64,000 nucleotides of DNA from Pseudomonas sp. PSB18 (lineage in GTDB: Bacteria > Pseudomonadota > Gammaproteobacteria > Pseudomonadales > Pseudomonadaceae): NCBI RefSeq assembly GCF_014596565.1, contig NZ_NOIN01000017.1, positions 31,759 to 95,758 of the forward strand. Direction: 5' to 3'. Position numbers and translations under genes: made by a program. Positions 1 to 9,500 of this stretch are shown here, piece after piece. Below the pieces are notes generated by a model. That model was not told the origin of the DNA. It saw only the letters and a list, made by a program, of their open reading frames with translations, and made no database searches. The stretch's first letter is position 1. Every line of letters starts with the position of its first letter.

Positions 1-35
1 ATCCTGGCAACAGACACCGTCAAAAGGAACGGCAT

Positions 36-1304
36 TTGCGAGACAGAACGCTGGAAACAGGCACTACCTCAAGGCAACAACATTCGGCCGCCAGCTCGAA
101 GGCGACGGGGCAATGGACGGTCGTCGGCCTGTGCATGCTGTTCAATGTGATCAACGGCCTGGCGACCCTGGCCACGGCCTTCGTGCTCCCCAGCCTCTCG
201 GTAGAATGGAGGTTGAGCGGTTTCCAGCAGGGCTTGTTGCTCAGTGCAAGCCTCATAGGGATGGCCAGCGGATCGACATTCGCCGCCCCCATGGCGGACC
301 GTCATGGCCGTCGTCCCTTGCTGCTGGCGAGCCTGTTGCTCAGCGGCACGACCATGCTGCTGTCATTCTGGTCCCAGGACTTCTGGTTTCTTTGGCTGTT
401 GCGCACCCTGACGGGGATGGGTGTAGGGGCGACGCTCGTCGGTGCCAATGTGCTGACCCATGAGTGCACCCACCTGCACCGGCGAGACCTGGCCATCGCG
501 CTTCAGTCCGTGGCCTTCGCTTTGGGCGTGTCCCTGGGCGGCCTGCTGGCGCATGCATTGAACGACGCCGTCGGATGGCGCTACGTGTTCCTCGCCGGAG
601 GTGCCTTCACCCTCGCGGCTGGCTTGAGCGGTGCACTGTGGCTGCGTGAGTCCTTCGAATTCCTCGCCGTGAAAGCTTCCCCCGCCCAACCGCCCGGCCA
701 TCGGCCTGCCTCGAATGCCGGGCGCGGGCTTCGACGAGACTTCTGGTCGAGGCAGTGGCGCGCAACCGTTTCGCTGGCAACTGCATGCTTCCTCGTCATG
801 TTCTGCTTCTACTTCGTGGTGAGCTGGACACCGGCACTGCTGGTTCAGACAGGGGCATCCGCAACCCATGGCATCAAGGGCGGCATGCTGCTCAATCTGG
901 GCGGCATGCTGGGCGCCCTGCTCCTGGGACTTGCCGCGAATCGTTTTGGCAGCCGCCGCTTGCTACTGGGTTGCCTGCTGCTGAACGCCTTGCTGATGAC
1001 CTTGATGATGCCCGCCACCCAGGTGTTGAGCCTGTCCATCGGCATGGGATTTTCCATCGGCCTGCTGCTCAACGCGGCCATCGCCGGCCTGTATATCCTC
1101 GCGCCGCAGACCTATGGCACCGAGGAAAGGGCCAGAGGCGTCGGCCTGGTGCTGGGATTGGGTCGCCTGGGTGCGATCCTGTCACCGATTGTCGCCGGCA
1201 CGCTGCTGGATGCGCACTGGAGTGCACAGGCCTTGTTCATGTTTTATGCCGGCAGCCTGCTGTTGGCGATGCTGGCCCTCGCTTGGGGACGCGGTCGAAG
1301 TTGA
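36..1304 (+). CDS. MFS transporter, aromatic-acid/H+ symporter-like
   Basis: A 422-residue major facilitator with about twelve hydrophobic segments, probably an inner-membrane proton symporter for a small organic acid. The loop after the second helix reads MADRHGRRPLLL, the MFS DRxGRRP signature, and the pattern is nearest to PcaK/BenK-type carriers. The substrate cannot be read from the sequence. The start is a TTG at 36, chosen because AAAGGAAC lies about seven bases upstream; only 35 bases precede it here, so an earlier start is possible. It is followed at 79 bases by an Ohr-type peroxidase on the same strand, which may or may not be cotranscribed. Confidence 0.75.
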   Translation: MRDRTLETGTTSRQQHSAASSKATGQWTVVGLCMLFNVINGLATLATAFVLPSLSVEWRLSGFQQGLLLSASLIGMASGSTFAAPMADRHGRRPLLLASLLLSGTTMLLSFWSQDFWFLWLLRTLTGMGVGATLVGANVLTHECTHLHRRDLAIALQSVAFALGVSLGGLLAHALNDAVGWRYVFLAGGAFTLAAGLSGALWLRESFEFLAVKASPAQPPGHRPASNAGRGLRRDFWSRQWRATVSLATACFLVMFCFYFVVSWTPALLVQTGASATHGIKGGMLLNLGGMLGALLLGLAANRFGSRRLLLGCLLLNALLMTLMMPATQVLSLSIGMGFSIGLLLNAAIAGLYILAPQTYGTEERARGVGLVLGLGRLGAILSPIVAGTLLDAHWSAQALFMFYAGSLLLAMLALAWGRGRS

Positions 1305-1382
1305 GGCCGACACCTTGGTGCAATGGCCCGTCCGGAAGGCTTTTGGTGAGATGGTTTTTCCGATTTCAACCAGGAGAATCCC

Positions 1383-1808
1383 ATGCTTGCTTCGACCCGT
1401 TCCGACAATGTGCTCTATACCGCCAATGTCCACACTACAGGTGGCCGCGACGGTCATTCGCACAGCGACGACGGACGCCTGGACGTCCAGCTTTCAAGCC
1501 CGGGCTCGTCACGGGCCGGCACCAACCCGGAACAATTGTTCGCGGCTGGTTGGTCCGCTTGCTTTGAAGGCGCGATGCAGTTGGCCGCTCGGCGCCTGAA
1601 AATCAAGCTACCGGAAAATCCGGCGATCGACGCACAAGTGGATCTGTGCCTGGCGGACGGCAGCTACTTTCTTCAAGCGCGCCTTAAGGTCAGTGTCCCT
1701 GGAGTCGACCGGGAGTCTGCCCAGGCCTTGCTCGACGCCGCGCACGAGACCTGCCCCTACTCGAAGTTGTCACGCAACAACATCCACGTCGAAATCACCC
1801 TGGCCTGA
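1383..1808 (+). CDS. ohr: Ohr/OsmC-family organic hydroperoxide reductase
   Basis: A 141-residue OsmC-fold protein. Ohr enzymes are cytoplasmic dimers that reduce organic (fatty-acid) hydroperoxides with two catalytic cysteines. Both are visible: one in WSACFEGAM near residue 60 and one in HETCPYS near residue 124, with the conserved NPEQLFAAG stretch just before the first. The length is that of the family. CAGGAG sits about six bases before the ATG. No MarR-type OhrR gene is adjacent, so its usual regulator is not seen here. Confidence 0.88.
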   Translation: MLASTRSDNVLYTANVHTTGGRDGHSHSDDGRLDVQLSSPGSSRAGTNPEQLFAAGWSACFEGAMQLAARRLKIKLPENPAIDAQVDLCLADGSYFLQARLKVSVPGVDRESAQALLDAAHETCPYSKLSRNNIHVEITLA

Positions 1809-1835
1809 GTGATCCTGGACAGAGCGACTGAAACA

Positions 1836-1996
1836 CCGCCATCGCGAGCAGGCTCGCTCCCACCCTGATTGCGGGTTGATCACAACATCCGGTATGACGC
1901 CAATCCCTGTGGGAGCGAGCCTGCTCGCGATGACGGCAGCACAGTCAACATCAATGCAAGCTGATCCGCCGCCATCGCGAGCAAGCTCGCTCCCAC
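1836..1996. repeat. REP element plus one REPIN
   Basis: This 313-base gap between ohr and the hydrolase gene holds no gene. It contains a single REP (1836-1863) and an inverted pair of REPs (1909-1936 and 1966-1996) with core GCGAGCCTGCTCGC and arms GTGGGAGC/GCTCCCAC. The spacer of the pair (CAGCACA..CAACAT..ATGCAAGCTGA) recurs in the REPINs near 6.2 kb. Such elements spread through RAYT transposases acting in trans; no RAYT gene is in the window. Confidence 0.85.
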
Positions 1997-2121
1997 ATTG
2001 GATTAGGGCGTGCGCAGCATTTGCATACGCCATCGGCCCTATGGGCAATGGATGGCTTGATCGAAAGCCCCCCACGCATCGGGAGTCGATGCGTGAGCGG
2101 AACCCTCTCAAGGCGCAGGAA

Positions 2122-2898
2122 TCACTTCGCCGCAGCTGCTTCCTCGATCAACCGGGCCACCGGCTCCGGATGGGACACCATCACCACGTGGGAAGCCCCC
2201 TTGACCACCTTCACATCCCTGGCATCGGCACGCTTGGCCATGAACGCCATGGCTTGCGGTGGAATGTTCTTGTCCTTGTCGCCGTAGATGTACCAGGACG
2301 GAATGTGTTTCCAGGCCGGCGTACCCGCCTGCTCGTTCAGCGCCGCTTCGGTCACCGGACGCTGGTTTGCCGCCATCAAGGCCGCCTGCGCGGCGGGGAC
2401 GTCGGCGGCGAACTGGTCATGGAACTTGCCCTGCTGGATATACAGATCCTTGCCGCCATCGGCCAATACGACAGGCGGCGCCAGGGTCGGGCCGAGGGTG
2501 CTGCCGGGGAACTTCCCAGCCAGCCCGGCGACGGTTTCCCCCGCCTCGGGGGCGAAGGCGCTGACGTAGACCAGAGCCTTTACGTTGGCGTGGTCATTGG
2601 CCGCTTCACTGATGACGTTGCCGCCGTAGGAGTGGCCCACCAGCACCACCGGCGACTCGATGCTGCCCAGCAGCGCCGAAACCGCAGCACCATCACCTTT
2701 CACGCTGCGCAAGGGGTTGGCGGCGGACACCACCGTGTAGCCATCTTTCTCGAGGATTTTCACCACGCCATTCCAGCTCGACGCATCGGCAAAGGCGCCG
2801 TGCACGAGAACGACGGTGGGTTTCACAGTCTGCGCCGAGGCGTTGGCGCCGATGATCAGGCCGGCCGTGCAGGCCAATGCGGCAATGACTTTTTTCAT
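2122..2898 (-). CDS. Exported alpha/beta hydrolase
   Basis: A 258-residue alpha/beta hydrolase with a clear signal peptide (MKKVIAALACTAGLIIGANASA). The oxyanion-loop motif HGAF lies near residue 33 and the nucleophile elbow is GHSYGG near residue 88, so the nucleophile is serine, as in esterases and lipases. The likely acid and histidine are in YGDKD and GASHVVMV near the C terminus. A good ribosome site (AAGGAG) precedes the ATG. It is the last gene of a leftward set with a cytochrome P460 and two epoxide-hydrolase-like proteins, all with export signals. The substrate is unknown. Confidence 0.82.
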   Translation of the reverse strand: MKKVIAALACTAGLIIGANASAQTVKPTVVLVHGAFADASSWNGVVKILEKDGYTVVSAANPLRSVKGDGAAVSALLGSIESPVVLVGHSYGGNVISEAANDHANVKALVYVSAFAPEAGETVAGLAGKFPGSTLGPTLAPPVVLADGGKDLYIQQGKFHDQFAADVPAAQAALMAANQRPVTEAALNEQAGTPAWKHIPSWYIYGDKDKNIPPQAMAFMAKRADARDVKVVKGASHVVMVSHPEPVARLIEEAAAAK

Positions 2899-2921
2899 GG
2901 AAAACTCCTTGGATACCTGGG

Positions 2922-3428
2922 TTATGGAGCGAGACGTGTAAAGACAAAATCATGGTTCTGCACCCGCGCCTGGTGGCAGGCGAAACAGGTTTGGTGTTGG
3001 GCCTCGTCGGCGGGCTTGCCGTTGATAAAACGACCGAACCCCCAACCGCCGGTTGACGCATATTTCTTCGAGTCCTTGACCATGACCTGGACGGTGGTGG
3101 CCGCTCCAGGAATCGAGGCCGGCTCGAACTCCGGTGACTGCACGTGCTTCCAGGCCAGCTTCACCAGGACCGTGCCGTCGGGAAACGGCAGCGTCGCGTC
3201 CTGGTAAGCCTTGATGGCGCGGTCATTGCCCAGTACCGCGCGAAGCTCGTTCAGCGGCTCGGCTTCTTGCGCCGGTGCGATCAGCGCCCACTGGCGATAG
3301 CCATCGGGCAACTTCACACCGTAGATCGGTGATGCTTCACCGCTGCCGGCATCGCCCAAGGCAACGCCGGCAGTGATCAACGCCGCCGATGCAACCGCGG
3401 CGGAGGCCGCCAGATGCTTGAGTTTCAT
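2922..3428 (-). CDS. Cytochrome P460-family periplasmic haem protein
   Basis: About 168 residues with a Sec signal (MKLKHLAASAAVASAALITAG) and a single c-type haem site, CFACH, near residue 147. The residues before it (GFGRFINGKP, DEAQHQ) fit the cytochrome P460 fold. Classic P460 proteins oxidise hydroxylamine, but most family members are uncharacterised, so no substrate is claimed. The frame is open further upstream, but the ATG at 3428 is preferred because GAGGG precedes it and the signal peptide then starts correctly. It lies 22 bases after the upstream hydrolase and 23 before the next one, so it is very probably cotranscribed with both. Confidence 0.75.
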   Translation of the reverse strand: MKLKHLAASAAVASAALITAGVALGDAGSGEASPIYGVKLPDGYRQWALIAPAQEAEPLNELRAVLGNDRAIKAYQDATLPFPDGTVLVKLAWKHVQSPEFEPASIPGAATTVQVMVKDSKKYASTGGWGFGRFINGKPADEAQHQTCFACHQARVQNHDFVFTRLAP

Positions 3429-3450
3429 CGTTGCTATCCCTCGTGCCGGA

Positions 3451-4524
3451 TCAAAGATGATCGGCATCGATCACGGCCTGGGCGAAGGCTTGCGGGGCCT
3501 CCTGCGGCAGGTTGTGACCGACACCGCCGCTGATCAGCCGATACTCGTACTTGCCGGTGAAGCGCTTGGCATAGGCCTCGGCCGGTGGGTGCGGCGCACC
3601 GTTGGCATCGCCTTCAAGGGTGATGGTCGGCACCCCGATGGAAGGGAACGCCGCGAGTTTCTTCTCCAGCGCGTCGTACTTGGCCTCGCCCTTGATCAGG
3701 CCCAGGCGCCATCGGTAGTTGAAGATCGATACCGGGACGTGATCGGGGTTCTGCAACGCCGCGGCGCTGCGATCATAGGTCGCGTCGTCGAAGTTCCACT
3801 TCGGCGAGGCCAGTTTCCAGATCAGCTTGGCGAAGTCGTGGGTGTTCTTTTCATACCCCAGGCGACCACGCTCGGTCGCAAAGTAGAACTGGTACCACCA
3901 CTGCAACTCGGCGGCCGGCGGCAACGGCGCCTTGCCGGCTTCCTGGCTGCCGATCAGGTAGCCACTCACCGCCACCAATGCCTTCACCCGCTCCGGCCAC
4001 AGCGCCGCGACGATGTCGGCGGTGCGCGCGCCCCAGTCATAACCACCGAGCACGGCCTGCTTGATGTGCAGTGCGTCCATGAAATCGATCAGATCACTGG
4101 CAAGCGCCGCAGGCTGGCCGTTACGCACGGTCTTGGCCGACAGGAAACGTGTATCGCCATACCCCCGGGCATAGGGAATCAATACGCGATAGCCCTTCTG
4201 GGCCAGCGCCGGCGCCACATCAGTGTAGCTGTGGATGTCGTACGGCCAGCCGTGCAGCAGGATGACCACCGGCCCATCGGCGGGGCCGACCTCGGCATAG
4301 GAAACGTCCAGCAGACCCGCCTTGACGTGCTTCAACGGGCCGAACGAAGTATTGGTTCCCGGCGTGATGGCGCCGATGGTACCGGCCGGCACCTCGGCAG
4401 CGTTCGCCTCTGACGAGGTCGCAGCCAGGGCGCCCAACTGCATCATGGCGACCGCCAGGACAGCCGGCGCGAGCAGACGCCGGCGCCGCGGTGTGGAGGT
4501 GTGGTTCAACAGGTTCGTAGTCAT
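3451..4524 (-). CDS. Exported epoxide hydrolase/dehalogenase-like alpha/beta hydrolase
   Basis: A 357-residue alpha/beta hydrolase. The N terminus has a run of arginines followed by a hydrophobic stretch (TPRRRRLLAPAVLAVAMM), which could be a twin-arginine signal. The oxyanion motif HGWP lies near residue 91. The nucleophile elbow is GGYDWGAR, which puts an aspartate at the nucleophile position, as in soluble epoxide hydrolases and haloalkane dehalogenases. The C-terminal GGVGHNLPQE holds the probable catalytic histidine. AGGGAG precedes the start. It sits between the EHN-type epoxide hydrolase and the P460 gene. Confidence 0.8.
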   Translation of the reverse strand: MTTNLLNHTSTPRRRRLLAPAVLAVAMMQLGALAATSSEANAAEVPAGTIGAITPGTNTSFGPLKHVKAGLLDVSYAEVGPADGPVVILLHGWPYDIHSYTDVAPALAQKGYRVLIPYARGYGDTRFLSAKTVRNGQPAALASDLIDFMDALHIKQAVLGGYDWGARTADIVAALWPERVKALVAVSGYLIGSQEAGKAPLPPAAELQWWYQFYFATERGRLGYEKNTHDFAKLIWKLASPKWNFDDATYDRSAAALQNPDHVPVSIFNYRWRLGLIKGEAKYDALEKKLAAFPSIGVPTITLEGDANGAPHPPAEAYAKRFTGKYEYRLISGGVGHNLPQEAPQAFAQAVIDADHL

Positions 4525-4607
4525 GGTGAGTCTCCCTTGCGAACCGCCGCCCGGCGGTCGCGAGTTGTGAAATCGAAGGTGTCTGCCGGACGCGCCGCGG
4601 TGCCGGA

Positions 4608-5945
4608 TTATTTCGCCGCGGCACGCAATGGCCGGAATGCTTCACGCAGTTCTTCGCTGAACAGTTGCGGCTGCTCCCAGGCCGCGAAGTGACCGCCCTT
4701 GCTGACTTCGTTGAAGTAGGACAGCGACGGATAGGCGCGCTGTGCCCAGGTCTTCGGCGCCTGATAGATTTCGTGGGGGAATACCGTGATCGCCACCGGC
4801 ACCTTGATGTCCGTGGTCTTCTGCGCGGCCGCGCTGAAGTTATTGTTGTTGTTCTCCCAGTAGAAACGGGAGGACGACGCCCCGGTGTCGGTCAGCCAAT
4901 AGAGGCTGATGTCATCGAGCATTTCATCGCGGCTGAGCACGCGCTCAGGCTTGCCGTCGCTATCGGTCCAGGCCGCGAATTTCTCGTACATCCACGCCGC
5001 CGTCCCGGTGGGCGAGTCGGCCAGCAGGTAACCGATGGTCTGCGGTCGGGTCACCATCATCGCGCCGTAGGCCGCGTTACGACCGAAGAACGTACTCAGG
5101 GAGGTGTAGGCCCGGCGTTCCGGATCGGTCAGCCCCGACGGTGCCGGATCGCCGCTGTTGATCGGCTTTACCAGCTCCGGCGGCACGGTGGCCGGCATGT
5201 TCAGGTGGATGCCCAGCAATCCGGGCGGCGCCAGGCGGCCCAGCGCATCGGAAATCACCGAACCATGATCGCCGCCCTGAGACACGTAATGGCTGTAGCC
5301 CAGGCGCTTCATCAGCACGTCCCAGGCCTTCGCCACCCGGTCGGGGCCCCAACCCAATTCGGTCGGTTTGCCGGAAAAACCATGGCCGGGAATCGACGGG
5401 ATGATCACATCGAAGGCATCTTCCGCGCGGCCACCGTAAGCGGTCGGATCGGTCAGCGGGCCGATGGTCTTGAGGAACTCGAACTGCGATCCCGGCCAAC
5501 CATGGGTGAGGATCAGCGGCATGGCGTTGGGGTGGCGCGAACGCACGTGGATGAACTGAATGTCGACGCCATCGATGGTGGTGATGAACTCCGGCAAGGC
5601 ATTGAGCTTGGCCTCAGCCTTGCGCCAGTCATAACCGTCGCCCCAGTATTTCACCAGCGCCTGGACCTGGGCCAATTGCACGCCCTGGGAAACGTCATTG
5701 ACGGTTTCCTTGTCGGGCCAACGGGTGGCCGCAATGCGTTTGCGCAGTTCGGTCAACTGCGCTTCATCAACGTGAATACGGTACGGGCGAATGGCCTCCG
5801 ACCCGGCCGGAGCGGCGCTGGCGGACGGGTTGTCAGCGGCCAGGGTGACGCCACTGCCGGCAAACAGGGCAAGACCGAACACGCTGACGAGAGCGGATGA
5901 CGCCAGACAACGTTGCCAGGTAAAAGCGGAAGAAGCTGCTTGCAT
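4608..5945 (-). CDS. Exported microsomal-type epoxide hydrolase (EHN domain)
   Basis: About 445 residues with a signal peptide. The N-terminal EHN domain (IRPYRIHVDEAQLTELRKRI.. TRWP) is followed by the alpha/beta core, with HGWPGS as oxyanion motif and QGGDHGS as nucleophile elbow. The nucleophile is therefore Asp, which opens epoxides through an ester intermediate. The histidine is probably in KGGHFAAWE. The ATG at 5945 is preferred to an upstream in-frame ATG because AAAGGAG lies just before it. It is the first gene of the leftward set of exported hydrolases. Bacterial relatives include juvenile-hormone and Cif-like hydrolases; the substrate here is unknown. Confidence 0.82.
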   Translation of the reverse strand: MQAASSAFTWQRCLASSALVSVFGLALFAGSGVTLAADNPSASAAPAGSEAIRPYRIHVDEAQLTELRKRIAATRWPDKETVNDVSQGVQLAQVQALVKYWGDGYDWRKAEAKLNALPEFITTIDGVDIQFIHVRSRHPNAMPLILTHGWPGSQFEFLKTIGPLTDPTAYGGRAEDAFDVIIPSIPGHGFSGKPTELGWGPDRVAKAWDVLMKRLGYSHYVSQGGDHGSVISDALGRLAPPGLLGIHLNMPATVPPELVKPINSGDPAPSGLTDPERRAYTSLSTFFGRNAAYGAMMVTRPQTIGYLLADSPTGTAAWMYEKFAAWTDSDGKPERVLSRDEMLDDISLYWLTDTGASSSRFYWENNNNNFSAAAQKTTDIKVPVAITVFPHEIYQAPKTWAQRAYPSLSYFNEVSKGGHFAAWEQPQLFSEELREAFRPLRAAAK

Positions 5946-6212
5946 GGTGGTTCTCCTTTTGACTAATCGGCTCAAGCAGCTCGATCAAACCATCGCGATG
6001 TCCCATGGAGGATTGCACCATGGTGTCGGTCGATACCTAGGTATGACGCGCGCGGTTTCGTGTGCTGTCTCGATGCGGGTCATTTAAGGACGGACAGGTA
6101 TCGCAGATGTGTCAGCAACAGCCCGTAAAGAAACAGTCCGTATCGACAAAGGGGCTGGATACATAGAGATACATTGGAGGCAGGGAGCTGATGTCAGCTC
6201 AGCCACGGAACT
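5946..6212. other. Non-coding upstream region of the hydrolase set
   Basis: No convincing gene. The region should hold the promoter of the leftward hydrolase set. It contains two CCATGG palindromes (about 6003-6022) and the perfect palindrome at 6033-6044; no regulator gene is adjacent. The rest of this 574-base gap is filled by REPINs and a hairpin. Confidence 0.5.
6033..6044. promoter_or_regulatory. 12-bp palindrome, possible operator
   Basis: ATACCTAGGTAT is a perfect 12-base palindrome about 90 bases upstream of the epoxide hydrolase start. It has the size of a repressor site, but no partner regulator is nearby, so the role is only inferred. Confidence 0.3.
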
Positions 6213-6300
6213 GTGGGAGCGAGCCTGCTCGCGATGACGGCAGCACATTCAACATGGATGCAAGCTGACCCACTGCTATCGCGAGCAGGCTCGCTCCCAC
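6213..6300. repeat. REPIN copy 1
   Basis: Inverted pair of REPs (arms GTGGGAGCGAGCCTGCTCGC and its complement) around a spacer containing CAACATGGATGCAAGCTGACC. Almost identical to the copy at 6351-6438. Confidence 0.88.
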
Positions 6301-6350
6301 AGAGGATTTGGGGGTGGGCATGAGTTCTGTGGGCAACTCGGACAACCCAT

Positions 6351-6438
6351 GTGGGAGCGAGCCTGCTCGCGAAGGCGGCAGCACATTCAACATGGATGCA
6401 AGCTGACCCACTGCTATCGCGAGCAGGCTCGCTCCCAC
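6351..6438. repeat. REPIN copy 2
   Basis: Second copy in direct orientation, with the same spacer and the same right flank (AGAGGATTTGGGGG). The shared flank shows that about 100 bases were duplicated, not only the REPIN. Confidence 0.88.
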
Positions 6439-6486
6439 AGAGGATTTGGGGGGGGCATGGGTTCTGTGGGCAACCCTGAAAACTTC

Positions 6487-6510
6487 AGGGACCGGCATCA
6501 GTCGGTCCCT
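6487..6510 (-). terminator. Hairpin after the ydiJ-like gene
   Basis: Stem AGGGACCG/CGGTCCCT with an eight-base loop, ten bases past the stop of the leftward dehydrogenase gene. The T-run (TTTCTTTT) lies on the plus-strand side and the minus side has only GAAGTTTT, so it may work in both directions or weakly. Confidence 0.55.
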
Positions 6511-6519
6511 TTCTTTTCG

Positions 6520-9500
6520 TCAGCCGCGCCGCCCAGCCAACACCTGCTCCAACACCACCTCCAACGGATGCCGTAGCTGCTTGTCCGCCAACCGTTTCAC
6601 CTGGCTGCGGCACGAGTACCCCGTTGCCAGCGCCTCCCCTTCCTTGTCCAGCTTGCCGGCCCAGGACTGTTCGAAAATAGTCCGCGAGGTGTCCTGGTTG
6701 CGCAGTTCATGGCCGTAGGTGCCGGACATGCCGCAGCAGCCCGTCGCCTCGGTCATCAGCTTGAGCCCCAACTTGGCGAACACGCTTTGCCATTGCGAGG
6801 TACTGGCGGGCACATTGGTCTTTTCGGTGCAGTGCGCCAGCAGGCGGAACGTCCGGGCAACAGGATTCGCTGTCTGCGGAACCGCATCGACCAGCCATTC
6901 CTGAGGCAGCAGGACTTTCGGGCAGGCATCGAGCCCTGGCACCTTCTGATATTCCTGGCGGTAGACCAGGGTCATGGCCGGATCCAGGCCCACCAGGGGC
7001 ACCGAGCAGTCGGCGAGCGCCTGGAGCTGGGTAGCGTTGCGGATCGCCGCCTTGTTGAAGGCACCGAGAAAGCCCTGCACATGCAAGGGCTTGCCGTTGG
7101 CGCTGTAGGGCGCCAGGAACACCCGATAGCCCAGTTGATGCGCCAGTTCGATAAAGGAAGCCAGCAACGGCGTTTCGAAGTAGCGGGTGAAGGCGTCCTG
7201 CACCAGCACCACACTGCGCTCCCTTTGCGCCGGCGTGAGTTCACGCAGGGCCGGTACGCTGGCGACCGCGACTTTGCAACGGCTCAAGGTGGCCTGGAAG
7301 TTGAAGCGACTGATCAGCGGGCTGTCGACCATGCCCACTTGGTTCGCCAACAGCCGGCTCAGCCAGGTCGAACCCATGACCGCGTTGTAGAGGCCCGGCG
7401 CGTAAGCCATGTAGGGAATGGTGAATTCCAGCGAGCCGATCAGGTAGTCACGCAGCGGCCGTTGATAGCGGCCATGGTAGAGCTGCAGGAAACGCGAACG
7501 GAACTCCGGCACGTTGACCTTGATCGGGCATTGTCCCGCGCAGGATTTGCAGGCCAGACAGCCGGCCATGGCGTCATAGACTTCGTGGGAGAAATCCGCC
7601 TCGCCCCGTGAGCGCGCCAGGTTGTTGCACAGCCGCGCCGGCAAGTCCTTCAACCACGACGCACCGCCCCGCGCCGCTTCCAGCACATCGACATTGGCCG
7701 CGCCCTGCAGGCGCAACCATTCACGCATCAGCGATGCCCGCCCCTTGGGGGAGTGCTGGCGTTCGCGGGTGGCTTTCCACGACGGGCACATGGCGTCGTC
7801 GGGGTCGAAGTTGTAGCAGGCGCCATTGCCGTTGCAGTGCACGGCTGTGCCGTAGCTCTGCCAGACGCGCTCGTCGATCTGCCGATCCAAGTCACCGCGT
7901 AGCGTGACCTCGTTGACCTTGAGCAAGCCTTCGGCGGCATCCGGCGGTGTACAGATCTTGCCGGGGTTGAGCTGGTTATAGGGGTCGAACGCGCCCTTGA
8001 GGGATTGCAGTGCCGGGTACAAATCGCCAAAGAACGCCGGCACGTATTCCGAGCGCAAACCCTTGCCGTGCTCGCCCCAGAGCAGGCCGCCATAACGCTG
8101 GGTGAGTTCAGCCACCGCATCGGAAATCGGCTTGACCAGTGCAGCCTGGGCCGGGTCTTTCATGTCCAGCGCCGGACGTACATGCAACACGCCGGCATCG
8201 ACATGACCGAACATGCCATAGCTCAAGCCGTGGCCGTCCAGCAATGCGCGAAACTCGGCGATGTAGTCGGCCAGCCGTTCCGGCGGCACGGCGGTGTCTT
8301 CCACGAACGGCTGCGGCCGCACCTCGCCTTCGACGTTGCCCAACAGCCCGACCGAACGCTTGCGCATGGCATAGACACGGTTCACCGCCTCGGCCCCTTC
8401 CGCCAGCGTATGGCCCAGGCGCTCGATGGTGGTGTCGCGCTGCAGATGCGTCACGAAGGCCGCCACCTCGGCGTTCACCTGCGCAGCGTCGTCACCGCTG
8501 AATTCCACCAGATTGATGCCCAGGGTCGGGCGTTCGGCGTCGGCCGGGAAATACTCGGCGACGCTGTGCCAGACGATGTCTTTCATCGCCAGCAGCAACA
8601 CCCTGGAGTCCACCGTTTCGATGGACAGCGGCTTGTGGGCCAGCAATGCGTTCGCATCGCGCAGGGCGTCCATGAAGCTGCCGTAGCGCACGTTCACCAG
8701 CACCGAATACTTGGGAATTGGCAGCACGTTGAGCTTGGCCTCGACCACGAACCCCAGCGAACCCTCGGCGCCGCAGAGCACGCTGTTCAGGTTGAAGCGA
8801 CCGTGGTCATCGCGCAGGTGCGCCAGGTCGTAACCGGTCAGGCAACGGTTGAGCTTGGGGAACACCGACTCGATCAGCTCGGCCTGGGTCTCCTGGATCT
8901 GCCGGGCGGTGCGGTACACCTCGCCAATCCGACCCGGTTCAGCACACGCTGTTTCCAGCTCGGCGTCGGACAGCGGCTGGGTGTGCAGGCGCTCACCGCC
9001 GAGCAACACGCTGTGCAGCTCCAGTACATGGTCGCGAGTCTTGCCGTAGGTGCAACTGCCCTGGCCGCTGGCATCGGTGTTGATCATGCCGCCCACGGTG
9101 GCGCGGTTGGAGGTCGACAGTTCCGGCGCGAAGAACAACCCGTGAGGCTTGAGCGCGGCATTGAGCTGGTCCTTGACCACACCGGCCTGCACCCGGACCC
9201 AACGCTCGGCCACGTTGATTTCAAGGATGGTGTTCATGTGCCGCGACAAATCGACCACGATGCCGTCGGTCAGCGACTGGCCGTTGGTCCCGGTACCCCC
9301 GCCCCGTGGCGTCAGCTTGATCTGGCGAAACCGTGGTTCGGCCATCAGCGTGGCGATGCGAGCGACGTCCTCGGCGTCCCGGGGAAAGACCGCGGCTTGC
9401 GGCAGGCGCTGGTAAATCGAGTTGTCGGTCGCCAACACGGTACGGGTGCCGTAGTCGGCGCTCAGGTGACCACGAAAGCCGCTGGCGCGCAGGGCCTCGA

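Noticed and set aside
1876..3207. Plus-strand frame across the REP region and the first hydrolase
   Set aside because: Begins in REP sequence and runs antisense to two exported proteins with signal peptides and active-site motifs.
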